Positions 17,702 through 26,147 of a DNA stretch of 26,319 nucleotides are shown here, one piece after another. Both the position numbers and the translations under genes were made by a program. The notes beneath the pieces are model-generated. The model was not told the DNA's origin. It made no database searches and saw only the letters and a program-made list of their open reading frames with translations. Source of the stretch: DATHWB01 sp041744795 (GTDB lineage: Bacteria > Actinomycetota > Acidimicrobiia > Spongiisociales > ZC4RG35); assembly GCA_041744795.1 (NCBI GenBank), contig JBGTKD010000119.1, positions 1 through 26,319 on the forward strand. Reading direction: 5' to 3'. The stretch's first letter is position 1; every line of letters begins with the position of its first letter.

Positions 17702-18247
17702 TTATCGCTCCAGTTCTGCGATGTACCGCTCGACGAGTCCCAGCTGGGTCTGTCGGTCGAGGTTGCTTCCGACCACCTTCTCAGCCAGGTCGACTGTCAG
17801 GTTGGCCACCTCTCGCTGGGCGTCTTGCATAACCCGGGCTTTCTCCGAGGCAGCATCTTCACGCGCCTTTTCGAGAATCTCCGCCGCCTGGGCTTCCGCC
17901 TTGGCGAGCATCTCCGCCTTCACGCCGTCGGCCTCACCGCGTGCAGCCTCGATGATGCGGCTGCGTTCGGCCTGGGCTTCGGCGAGCTGGGCCTGGTAGT
18001 CCGCTCGCAGCTTCTCTGCTTCCGCTTTCGCCTTTTCAGCTTCCTGCATCTGACCGCCAATTGCCTTCTGGCGGTTCTCGAGCGACTCGTTGATCGCGGG
18101 CCAAGCCCACAGCCGAACGAAGAAGAAGACCAGGGCAAAAGCGATGATTCCCGCGATCAGTTCAGGCGTAGCGGGTAGAAGGAGCTCGAGGCCCCCGTCT
18201 CCTGAGTCTTCGGCTGCGAGGATCGCCGTCTGCGCCAGATCGAACAT
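17702..18247 (-). CDS. atpF: F1F0 ATP synthase, subunit b
   Basis: This is the peripheral stalk, 181 residues. A single membrane segment lies at about 31-52 (PELIAGIIAFALVFFFVRLWAWP). A long Ala/Glu/Lys-rich coiled coil follows (ENRQKAIGGQMQEAEKAKAEAEKLRADYQAQL onward). The end LTVDLAEKVVGSNLDRQTQLGLVERYIAEL contacts delta. The extra 25 residues before the membrane helix are often seen in actinobacterial subunit b. It lies five bases after atpE. Confidence 0.95.
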   Translation of the reverse strand: MFDLAQTAILAAEDSGDGGLELLLPATPELIAGIIAFALVFFFVRLWAWPAINESLENRQKAIGGQMQEAEKAKAEAEKLRADYQAQLAEAQAERSRIIEAARGEADGVKAEMLAKAEAQAAEILEKAREDAASEKARVMQDAQREVANLTVDLAEKVVGSNLDRQTQLGLVERYIAELER

Positions 18248-18252
18248 ATCGA

Positions 18253-18522
18253 TCAGCCCAGGAAGAAGAGTACGAAGCCGATGAGAGCCAGCGCCTCTGT
18301 AAAGGCGACGCCGAGGAACATCGTCGTCCGGACCATGCCGGCGGCTTCAGGCTGACGGGCCATCGCCTGCACGGCGTTTCCGGCGATCAAGCCGACGCCG
18401 ATGCCAGGGCCGATTGCGGCGAGGCCGTAGCCGACGACGTTCAAGCTGCCAGTGATGCCGCTCGTGCCGGCCTCCTGTGCAAGGACCTGAGCGACCGCCA
18501 GCACTGCGAGTACTGCGTCCAT
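18253..18522 (-). CDS. atpE: F1F0 ATP synthase, subunit c
   Basis: This is the rotor-ring subunit, 89 residues. The glycine-rich helix 1 is GYGLAAIGPGIGVGLIAG, the polar loop ARQPEA is at about 55-60, and the ion-binding carboxylate is Glu76 in AFTEALALIGF. No Gln in helix 1 and no Ser or Thr after Glu76 means the sodium-binding set is missing, so proton coupling is expected. About 25 residues (AVLAVLAVAQVLAQEAGTSG) precede the usual start, possibly a cleaved or simply longer N-terminus. A purine-rich run (AAAGGAAAAGGGAAAG type) precedes the ATG, a strong ribosome-binding region fitting the high copy number of c. Confidence 0.95.
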   Translation of the reverse strand: MDAVLAVLAVAQVLAQEAGTSGITGSLNVVGYGLAAIGPGIGVGLIAGNAVQAMARQPEAAGMVRTTMFLGVAFTEALALIGFVLFFLG

Positions 18523-18562
18523 GTGTCTTTCCCTTTTCCTTTCTTACCTTCGGTCTAACGAC

Positions 18563-19381
18563 CTAGTGCTCCGGATGGAGCGATGACTGGATGTACACCG
18601 CTGCAAGCAGCGTGAAGATGTACGCCTGGACTACCGAGACGACGATCTCGAAGAGGTAGATCCCGATACCGAACGCGAACCAGGCAGGTCCCGCCAGTCC
18701 CTTCAAACCAATCTCACCGAAATTGGTGACCAGGTTCAGGGTGAAGATCCACCCGGTGACGAGCAGCAGGCTGAGCATGACGTGTCCTGCCACAAGGTTG
18801 GCGAACAATCGGACCGCATGAGAGAACGGCCTAATGGCGAAAACGTTGACGAACTCGATGACTCCGACGAGCGGCTTCATCGCCGCCGGAACGCCTGGGG
18901 GCCAGAGGAGGTCTGTCAGGTAGCGGAAACCGGATGTCTTGAACCCGAGGAACATGAAGATCACGTAGGTCAGAAGGGCGAGAAAGAGAGGAACCGCCAT
19001 CCGCGAAGTGATCGGGAAGTTCACGAACGGCGTCACTTCGAAGAGATTGCCCACCAGGATGAACATGAAAAGCGACAACAGGTACGGGAAATACTTCACA
19101 CCGTCCGGCCCGATGACACCGATCGCGATGTCGTTGCGCACCACGTCCACCAGGCTTTCGACTGCCGCGCCGAACTTGGAAGGCACAGCACTCCTGCGCC
19201 GGTAAGCGAAGTACAGGACCCCGATCACGATAAAAGCGGCAAGGAACGTGAGGACGACTGTTCGGTTGATCTGGGTGCCAAACAGGTTGGGGAAGACGAA
19301 GAGTTCGGTGACATTCTCCGGTGCGCAAACCGGCTGGTTGACGAAGTCGCAGTTCTCAACGGCCAGGACTAGCTGGTCCAA
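18563..19381 (-). CDS. atpB: F1F0 ATP synthase, subunit a
   Basis: This is the proton-channel stator subunit, 272 residues. The essential Arg is in RPFSHAVRLFANLVAGHVML. Five to six membrane segments are visible, including TVVLTFLAAFIVIGVLYFAY and FEIVVSVVQAYIFTLLAAVY. The start is TTG at 19381, inside the end of atpI (13-bp overlap). No ATG or GTG lies in frame just upstream, so a rare start codon is the best reading. The N-terminal segment has three Cys residues or so (ENCDFVNQPVCAPE), which would face the outside and could form a disulfide. Confidence 0.94.
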   Translation of the reverse strand: MDQLVLAVENCDFVNQPVCAPENVTELFVFPNLFGTQINRTVVLTFLAAFIVIGVLYFAYRRRSAVPSKFGAAVESLVDVVRNDIAIGVIGPDGVKYFPYLLSLFMFILVGNLFEVTPFVNFPITSRMAVPLFLALLTYVIFMFLGFKTSGFRYLTDLLWPPGVPAAMKPLVGVIEFVNVFAIRPFSHAVRLFANLVAGHVMLSLLLVTGWIFTLNLVTNFGEIGLKGLAGPAWFAFGIGIYLFEIVVSVVQAYIFTLLAAVYIQSSLHPEH

Positions 19382-19791
19382 TCCAAATCCCTTTCTCTCC
19401 CGCGGGCTACTGCCACTGACTCAAGGATGAGCAGCACCATATACGTGATGACCGTCGCGATACCAAATGCCAGCCGGTCTATCTCTACGACCGCTGCGAC
19501 GAGCAGCATCGATCCCATGATCAGGCCCAACCTGAGGAAGAAACCGAACAGCGCAGTGGCGTGATACATCGCCAGCGAGATCTTCAGAGCGAGGCTGAGC
19601 ATGGCTCCAGCGAGCAGAAAGTTCCCGACAACGACTGCCACACCCACGGCTGCAGCCCACCCGCCTTCCCAGCCGCGAGCGAGCCAAAATCCGGCAACGA
19701 CGAGAGGTCCTACCCACACGGCGCGCTTCACCGTGTGTCGGGCAATAACCGACTCGACCGCCGTGCCGCCCAGTCCCTGGAGATCACTCAT
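19369..19791 (-). CDS. atpI: ATP synthase subunit I (AtpI)
   Basis: This small membrane protein sits at the head of the atp genes and is thought to help c-ring assembly or magnesium supply. From the ATG at 19791 it has 140 residues, beginning MSDLQGLGGTAVESVIARHTVKRAVWV. Four hydrophobic segments follow (VGPLVVAGFWLARG, AAAVGVAVVVGNFLLAGAML, YHATALFGFFLRLGLIMGSMLL, FGIATVITYMVLLILESVAVA). The frame is open further upstream, but that stretch is Cys/Arg-rich, overlaps atpZ and is not protein-like. It overlaps atpZ by 8 bp and atpB by 13 bp. Confidence 0.8.
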   Translation of the reverse strand: MSDLQGLGGTAVESVIARHTVKRAVWVGPLVVAGFWLARGWEGGWAAAVGVAVVVGNFLLAGAMLSLALKISLAMYHATALFGFFLRLGLIMGSMLLVAAVVEIDRLAFGIATVITYMVLLILESVAVARGRERDLDWTS

Positions 19792-20032
19792 CGGTTCCCG
19801 CCGCGTCGGGCGGAAGCATCCGCTTCGAGTAGTCCCAAACCCGCATGAATCCTGTGTAAGAGCCAAGGGCTATACCGGCGACGACAAACCACGGATCGGT
19901 GCCTAGCCAACGGTCCAGGAGCACGCCAAGCAAGGTTCCTGACAGGATCGAACCGAGAAAACTGCCCCCGCCGATCCAGCCCTCTCGAAAGGCAGAAGCC
20001 ACATCGCGGTGAGCGTCGTGGGGCTCGAGCAC
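19784..20032 (-). CDS. atpZ: AtpZ/AtpI-like small ATP synthase accessory protein
   Basis: This 82-residue protein, as read from the GTG at 20032, has two membrane helices (GGGSFLGSILSGTLLGVLLDRWLG and WFVVAGIALGSYTGFMRVWDYS), the pattern of the putative F0F1-ATPase subunit family PF09527 (AtpZ). The frame is also open back to 20116, but that part lies inside glyA and reads as a shadow. The GTG begins five bases after the glyA stop, so translation is probably coupled to glyA. It overlaps atpI by 8 bp. It is thought to act with AtpI in c-ring assembly or as an ion channel. Confidence 0.72.
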   Translation of the reverse strand: MLEPHDAHRDVASAFREGWIGGGSFLGSILSGTLLGVLLDRWLGTDPWFVVAGIALGSYTGFMRVWDYSKRMLPPDAAGTDE

Positions 20033-20036
20033 GCCG

Positions 20037-21308
<1,272 letters not shown>

Positions 21309-21314
21309 CGGCCG

Positions 21315-21388
21315 TCCTGGTTCCGGGTCCGCTGCCGGATGGGAGGGTACCCGGCGTGACGGATGCCGGAACCAGACGCCGGGCTACC
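21315..21388 (-). ncRNA. Candidate cis-regulatory pseudoknot in the glyA leader
   Basis: On the glyA transcript, 21388-21376 pairs with 21357-21346 in a 12-bp stem (GGTA plus CCCGGCGT against ACGCCGGGTACC) with one bulged G. The 18-nt loop starts with CTGGTTCCGG (21375-21366). This is perfectly complementary to CCGGAACCAG at 21326-21317, which overlaps the AGGA ribosome-binding site (21318-21315) of glyA. The two helices interlock as a pseudoknot. A small hairpin TCCG-GCAG-CGGA (21339-21328) lies between them. The fold could hide or expose the ribosome-binding site. I do not recognise it as glycine, ZTP, SAM, SAH or folate riboswitch from memory. Confidence 0.5.
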
Positions 21389-21563
21389 TGGAGGCGAGCA
21401 AGACGACTCTGCGCGGGTACCGCACAGAAGTCACCGTGTAGAAGCTGAGCCTCTGTTGGAATCCCTGTTGCACAATGTCTCTCCTGTTTGAACTCTGGAT
21501 CGGACGACGATGGAATTCAAAAGGTTCCCGAAAACGCGACGGGAGCTCGGGCTTGAGACGCTG
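21389..21563. other. Gap between ugpC-type gene and the glyA leader
   Basis: This stretch presumably holds the end of the upstream ATPase transcript and the glyA promoter. The only stem near the upstream stop is a 5-bp CCCGA/TCGGG pair, too weak to call a terminator. No -35/-10 pair for glyA stood out, and I see no coding sequence. Confidence 0.35.
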
Positions 21564-22769
21564 TCAGCGAATCGCGTCGCCTGTGTCCTTGTCGAAGAAG
21601 TGCAGCTTCGTGGTGTCGAGAACCAACTTGGCGTTCGACAGCGGTTTGGGAGCGAAATCTGGGTGCACCCTGGCGGTGAACTTGGTTTCCGTCCCGCCGA
21701 GCTCGTCCTCTGTGCCCTCCATCGCCTCGCGCAGGTCCTTGGTCATGACCGGAGCGAACGGCTTGTTGAAGTGCACGAAGGCCTCCGAACCGAGCTGTTC
21801 CACGATCTGGGTTTCGACAGAGATCGTCCTTCCTTCGGTGACGACATCTGAGCTGGCCGCTTCGAGGATCTCGAAGGACTCGGGACGCATGCCCAGAACA
21901 ATCTCCTTGGACTTGTAGTCGGCGAGTGCAGGACGCTCGGACAATCGCGAGCGGGCAATCTCTACCTTCTCGCCAGCGAAGGAGACGTAGGTCTTGTCGC
22001 CTTCGCCGGAGATTGTGGCATAGGAGAAGTTCATCGACGGCGAACCGATGAAACCAGCGACAAACAGGTTGTCTGGCTCGTCATACAGCTTGCGGGGAGA
22101 GTCGATCTGCTGGAGGTTGGTGACTTCTTGGCCGTGAATGGCACGAAGCACGGCGACCCGGTCACCCATCGTCATCGCTTCGACCTGGTCGTGCGTGACG
22201 TAGAGAGTGGTCGTGGCAAGCCGGGCGTGGAGCAGACCAAGCTCCGAACGCATCTGGACCCGCAACTTGGCATCCAGGTTCGACAGTGGCTCATCCATCA
22301 AAAAGGCGGAGGGCTCACGCACGATCGCCCGTCCCATCGCAACCCGCTGTCGCTGTCCACCTGAAAGCGCTTTCGGCTTGCGCTGGAGGAGTTCGGTGAT
22401 CTCCAAGGTCTTGGCGGCGTCTTCGACGCGGCGTGCGATCTCATCGCGGGACATCTTCCGCAGCTTCAGACCGAATGCCATGTTGTCATAGACGGACATG
22501 TGCGGATAAAGCGCGTAGTTCTGGAAGACCATCGCAATGTCCCGGTCCTTCGGCGAGACGTCGTTGACGACTCGATCACCGATCGAAAGGCTGCCGTCGG
22601 TCACATCTTCGAGTCCTGCCACCATGCGCAAGAGAGTCGACTTGCCACAGCCGGATGGGCCGACAAGGACGACGAACTCGCCATCGTCCACGTGAATATT
22701 CACGTCGTGGATGGCGCGCGTTCCGTCCGGATACACTTTGCCGATCGAATCAAACGTGATCGATGCCAT
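21564..22769 (-). CDS. ugpC: Sugar ABC transporter ATP-binding protein (UgpC/MsmK/MsiK type)
   Basis: This is the ATPase for carbohydrate or glycerol-phosphate ABC importers. From the ATG at 22769 it has 401 residues. Walker A is GPSGCGKST (37-45), the Q-loop is VFQNYALYPHMSV, the signature is LSGGQRQRVAMGRA, Walker B is AFLMDEPLSNLD, and the switch His is in TLYVTHDQVEAMT. A C-terminal OB-fold (TOBE-type) regulatory domain follows, with LGMRPESFEI. A GGAGG ribosome-binding site lies six bases before this ATG, so the 17 extra residues of the longer frame (to 22820) are unlikely. No permease or binding protein is nearby. It may be a shared ATPase serving several importers, as MsiK does in Streptomyces. 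Confidence 0.88.
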   Translation of the reverse strand: MASITFDSIGKVYPDGTRAIHDVNIHVDDGEFVVLVGPSGCGKSTLLRMVAGLEDVTDGSLSIGDRVVNDVSPKDRDIAMVFQNYALYPHMSVYDNMAFGLKLRKMSRDEIARRVEDAAKTLEITELLQRKPKALSGGQRQRVAMGRAIVREPSAFLMDEPLSNLDAKLRVQMRSELGLLHARLATTTLYVTHDQVEAMTMGDRVAVLRAIHGQEVTNLQQIDSPRKLYDEPDNLFVAGFIGSPSMNFSYATISGEGDKTYVSFAGEKVEIARSRLSERPALADYKSKEIVLGMRPESFEILEAASSDVVTEGRTISVETQIVEQLGSEAFVHFNKPFAPVMTKDLREAMEGTEDELGGTETKFTARVHPDFAPKPLSNAKLVLDTTKLHFFDKDTGDAIR

Positions 22770-22815
22770 GGTTACCCTCCAGAAAAGTCGACCTGACGCC
22801 TGATCGAACTTACCA

Positions 22816-22829
22816 TGCAAGCGCTATCA
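22816..22829. promoter_or_regulatory. LacI-family-like operator in the ugpC-SDR gap
   Basis: TGCAAGCGCTATCA fits the general LacI/GalR operator form (TGnAAnCGnTnnCA) with the central CG. Five of seven dyad pairs match. It lies 47 bp upstream of the sugar-ATPase start and 24 bp upstream of the SDR start, where a sugar-responsive repressor could act on either gene. Confidence 0.4.
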
Positions 22830-22852
22830 CCGACCCTTGAACCAGGAGCATT

Positions 22853-23557
22853 GTGACTCGGACGATCGTCATCACCGGAGGAACAGGCGGACTCGGGAGC
22901 GCGTTGGCAGCCCGTCTGCTCGCTTCGGAGGCACGCATCGCCGTCACTTACCTCCTGCCTGATGAGGCCGCTGGATTCGAGGACAAGTTCGGCCAGAACG
23001 ATTCGCGAATCATGCTCCGTCGGGTGGACGCCACCAACCCAGAAGCGGTGGCCTCTTTCGTCAGCGAGGTGAAGTCCGAGTGGGGTCCGTTCGAGGGCTT
23101 GGCAGCATTGGTCGGCGGTTGGGCCGGCGGCCGCGATGTCGAGTCGACCGACGACGTCCGCTTCGACCGCATGATCGACCTGAACCTCCGCTCGACTTTC
23201 AACATCGTCAGGGCTGCCATCCCGCTGCTACGCGAGGCCGAGTACGGCCGGATCGTTCTCGTCGGAAGCCGCGACGCCATCGAGGCTCCAGCCGGACAGG
23301 CGACGTTCAACATGGCCAAGGCGGGTGTCATGGCGTTGGGCAGAACGGTGGCACACGAACTCGAGCCGACCAACGTGACTGCGACGGTCCTCCTACCGAC
23401 CGTCATCGACACTCCCGCTACCAGGGCCGCGCTCCCCTACGCCGACTACGTGGACTGGCCGACGCCCGACGAGATCAGTGCCGTCGCTGCCTACCTGCTC
23501 ACCGAAGAAGCCGGTGTCATGAACGGCGCCATGGTCCCCGTCTACGGCAAGGCCTAA
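22853..23557 (+). CDS. Short-chain dehydrogenase/reductase, dihydropteridine reductase-like, Tyr-to-Phe
   Basis: This 234-residue Rossmann protein has the nucleotide-binding TGGTGGLG (8-15). GGWAGG at 88-93 replaces the usual NNAG. The end of the fold, LPTVIDTPATRAALPYADYVDWPTPDEI, resembles vertebrate quinonoid dihydropteridine reductase (as I recall, GGWAGG and a VLPVTLDTPMNR...MPEADFSSWTP stretch). The catalytic Ser139 and Lys156 are present, but the position that should be Tyr (13 after the Ser, 4 before the Lys) is Phe152 in QATFNMAKAG. The codon is TTC. Either activity is lost or altered, or another group donates the proton. The start is GTG with GGAG four bases upstream. It is divergent from the sugar ATPase. 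The native reaction is unknown. Confidence 0.85.
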   Translation: MTRTIVITGGTGGLGSALAARLLASEARIAVTYLLPDEAAGFEDKFGQNDSRIMLRRVDATNPEAVASFVSEVKSEWGPFEGLAALVGGWAGGRDVESTDDVRFDRMIDLNLRSTFNIVRAAIPLLREAEYGRIVLVGSRDAIEAPAGQATFNMAKAGVMALGRTVAHELEPTNVTATVLLPTVIDTPATRAALPYADYVDWPTPDEISAVAAYLLTEEAGVMNGAMVPVYGKA

Positions 23558-23559
23558 CC

Positions 23560-23577
23560 CCGTTTCTCAGCGGGGCA
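23560..23577 (+). terminator. Weak hairpin after the SDR gene
   Basis: CCCCG and CGGGG flank an 8-nt loop just after the SDR stop. The stem is only 5 bp and no U-run follows, so termination here is uncertain. Confidence 0.25.
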
Positions 23578-23578
23578 G

Positions 23579-23659
23579 AGGTTCAAAAATAGACCTGTTC
23601 GCGTACCAAAAACCGGTACCCGGCGTTCGCCCACTTTTTGCCAAGGTTCAAAAATGACC
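23579..23659. repeat. Pair of direct repeats, AGGTTCAAAAAT(A)GACC
   Basis: AGGTTCAAAAATAGACC begins at 23579 and AGGTTCAAAAATGACC at 23644, the same orientation 65 bp apart. The copies differ by one inserted A. Between them lie a TACC/GGTA hairpin and a CCCACTTTTTGCC stretch. The pattern recalls the multiple repeats at IS21-family ends, but no transposase is present. This may be a remnant end or a paired protein-binding site. Confidence 0.45.
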
Positions 23660-23669
23660 CTCGCCCTCG

Positions 23670-26141
23670 CTAAGAACGCGGGTCGGCGGCGGTGGTGTTA
23701 ACGAGTAGGTCGGCGATTGCGAGCGCAGGGGCAAAAAGCCAGCCCTGACCCACAGTGCAGCCCAGGCGCAGCAGGTGCTGTCGCTCATCCTCGCTCTCGA
23801 TCCCTTCGGCAATCGTCACCAGCCCGAGCGTTTCGCCGATCTCCAGCACCATCTCTGCGAGCCGTGACCGCTCGGGACCGGTCATCCTGGCTACGAACGC
23901 CCTATCCACCTTGACGATCGAAATCGGGAGGGAGTCGAGGCGGGACAGGGAGGAGTAACCGGTGCCGAAGTCGTCAAGGGCGATGCGCACACCCCGATCG
24001 TGGATTTCGGAGAGCATTCGCTCGCCGTGTTCTATCGCGGCAGATTCCGTGATCTCGACGACCAGCGCGGAAGGATCGAGGCTGTTGGCGTCCAACTCTG
24101 CCATCACCGTGGTGACAAGGGCCGGGTGGAGCTGATCGGCCGCGATATTCACGGACACCCACATATCTGCCCGGTGACGGCGAAGTTCGGCCACGTCCCG
24201 ACAGGCCCGACCAACCGTCCATCCTCCAAGCAGCTGCATCAAACCTGCCTCATCAGCGATCGCGAGAGCTTCAGATGCCGCTATCGATCCGTGTACAGGA
24301 TGGTCCCAACGCAGAAGCGCTTCCGCACCAATCACTCTCCCGGTCTCGAGTTCGACGATCGGCTGGTACTTCATGTCGAGGGTTCCCGTGACCAGTGCCG
24401 TCTGCAGGTCGGCCCGCAACTCAGCTCTCCTCCTCAGGGCCTGGTCGGCCGCGTGACCGTGGATATGGAACGACCCCTTCCGGCCGTTCTTGGCGACGTA
24501 CATCGCCTCATCGGCGTGTGCGAGGAGACTGTCTACTGAGTCGGTATCGGAGGTACCTGCCACACCGATGCTCGCGCGCACGAAAATGGCATGTCCATCG
24601 ATGTCGAACGGACGCTCGAAGGCCGCCAACACACGAGCAGCGACAGTTGTCTCCCGCCCCTGCTCGGTCACATCCGTCAGAAGAATTGCGAACTCGTCGC
24701 CACCGAGACGCCCCACGGTGTCGGAGGTGCGACAACACGATTGGATTCGGGCTGCAACCAGGCGAAGTAGATCGTCACCAGCCGCATGGCCGAACGTGTC
24801 GTTTACTCGCTTGAAGTCGTCGAGGTCAAGGAATAACACGGCGCTTCGACCCGACCCACCCACCGCATCCGCAACGAGCCTGTGAAAGAGCGCGCGGTTA
24901 GCAAGGCCGGTCAACGGGTCGTGTTCTGCTTGGTGACGAAGCTCCTCTTTGAGGTCGTGAAGCGCGGCGAGCGACTCTTCGAGGCGGCCGTTCTCAAGCG
25001 ACACCGACAGTTGCGACGCGAGGGTCTCGAGGAGGGTCAGGTCCGTCAGCGAAAACGATTCGATATCGCTTTCGGGTTCGAGGACGAGGAACGCGCCGAT
25101 GATCTCATCACCGGTTCGCAATGGCACGGCCATCGCATCGTTGCGCTTACGATCAGGATCGGATCTCTCGATATGACTTGCTCCGCCCATCACGACTTCG
25201 ACGGCAAGCGGGTGAAGTTGTGACGGGCTGACAAGCTCCATCGTCTTCTCATCAGTCGACGAGACCGAAGTGAGAAAGGCATCCGCGAGGTCAGGACCCT
25301 GCACGAGAATGATCTCGGTTCGAGCGGCCCCGAACATGCCAAGCGCCCTGCGAGCGGCAGCAAGGACCGCCACATCGACCTGGGGAGTTCCGTGTAACTC
25401 CCTGGTCGCCTCGTACATGGCACCCAGGCGAGCGTGCTCCTGTCTCTGAGACACCTGCGCTCGGTACGCAACGAAGAGAAGTACCGGCGGAACGAGGGCG
25501 ATCCAGAGCGAGCTGGGTCGCGTCCAGGCCACGTTCACGGCGACCAAAGCCAGGGTCGTATTCATCGTGGCAGCAGCGCTTCCGAGCGACAGGACCTGCA
25601 GCATGTCCGAGCGCGTCATCCTGCCGCCTGAAAGACGAATCGCCGCGTTGATCAACAGGTTTGCCAGCATCAAAGCCGCGCCGACGCCGGCCAGTGTGCC
25701 GATCGACGCCCGGATGCCTAGAGGATCTCCAGAGTCAGCGATCCACCTGAACATCGCTGTTACAACGACAGCCTGCAGCGTGAACTGCGAGACATTGAAG
25801 AACAGCTTCTGGGGGCTCTGGCGACGATGGAGCGAGAGCGCCAAACAGCTCCCCACCGCCTGACCGAACACAACGGCCCAAGGAGCAGCGAAGAAGAGAC
25901 CCAGAACGAGGGGGATCTCACTCAGCGAGAACGAGTGGGCGTGACGGTTGAAGCTGAAGTGAACGACGGTGCGCTCTGCGATGTAGAAGAGCGGGACGAG
26001 AACCCACCAAGGGATATGGAATGGTGCGCCCGAAAGCGGCTCGAGACCAACAATCCACGGGATTAGGCCTGCGGCTGTCAGGGCGATAGCCCCTGAGAGC
26101 CACCAGACCCTGGCAATCCCGGAGCGTGGCTTGAGTCTCAC
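23670..26141 (-). CDS. Membrane-anchored GAF-GGDEF-EAL cyclic-di-GMP enzyme
   Basis: This 823-residue protein, as read from the GTG at 26141, is a likely two-way c-di-GMP enzyme. About seven membrane helices occupy residues 10-225, with a HAHSFSLSEIPLVLGLFF segment. A GAF-like domain covers about 235-385 and a short coiled coil follows. The GGDEF domain is at about 400-560: DPLTGLANR, GRLGGDEF with GGDEF at 480-484, and the inhibitory RxxD (RTSD) five residues before it. The EAL domain is at about 568-815: QPIVELETG, EAL at 607-609, SVNIAADQL, VVEITES, LDDFGTGYSS, VKVDRAF, IAEGIES and GQGWLF. All key residues of both domains are present. The frame stays open through the upstream tandem repeat, so the start is uncertain; GTG at 26162 is another choice. 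Confidence 0.9.
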   Translation of the reverse strand: MRLKPRSGIARVWWLSGAIALTAAGLIPWIVGLEPLSGAPFHIPWWVLVPLFYIAERTVVHFSFNRHAHSFSLSEIPLVLGLFFAAPWAVVFGQAVGSCLALSLHRRQSPQKLFFNVSQFTLQAVVVTAMFRWIADSGDPLGIRASIGTLAGVGAALMLANLLINAAIRLSGGRMTRSDMLQVLSLGSAAATMNTTLALVAVNVAWTRPSSLWIALVPPVLLFVAYRAQVSQRQEHARLGAMYEATRELHGTPQVDVAVLAAARRALGMFGAARTEIILVQGPDLADAFLTSVSSTDEKTMELVSPSQLHPLAVEVVMGGASHIERSDPDRKRNDAMAVPLRTGDEIIGAFLVLEPESDIESFSLTDLTLLETLASQLSVSLENGRLEESLAALHDLKEELRHQAEHDPLTGLANRALFHRLVADAVGGSGRSAVLFLDLDDFKRVNDTFGHAAGDDLLRLVAARIQSCCRTSDTVGRLGGDEFAILLTDVTEQGRETTVAARVLAAFERPFDIDGHAIFVRASIGVAGTSDTDSVDSLLAHADEAMYVAKNGRKGSFHIHGHAADQALRRRAELRADLQTALVTGTLDMKYQPIVELETGRVIGAEALLRWDHPVHGSIAASEALAIADEAGLMQLLGGWTVGRACRDVAELRRHRADMWVSVNIAADQLHPALVTTVMAELDANSLDPSALVVEITESAAIEHGERMLSEIHDRGVRIALDDFGTGYSSLSRLDSLPISIVKVDRAFVARMTGPERSRLAEMVLEIGETLGLVTIAEGIESEDERQHLLRLGCTVGQGWLFAPALAIADLLVNTTAADPRS

Positions 26142-26147
26142 GACCAG

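Noticed and set aside
19792..19866. Longer AtpI beginning at 19866
   Set aside because: The added 25 residues are Cys/Arg/Thr-rich, overlap atpZ and are unlike AtpI; the ATG at 19791 gives a normal N-terminus.
21346..21388. Intrinsic terminator of the upstream ATPase gene
   Set aside because: The stem is strong, but CUCCC follows it and not a U-run, and it lies over 170 bp past the stop. A leader structure fits better.
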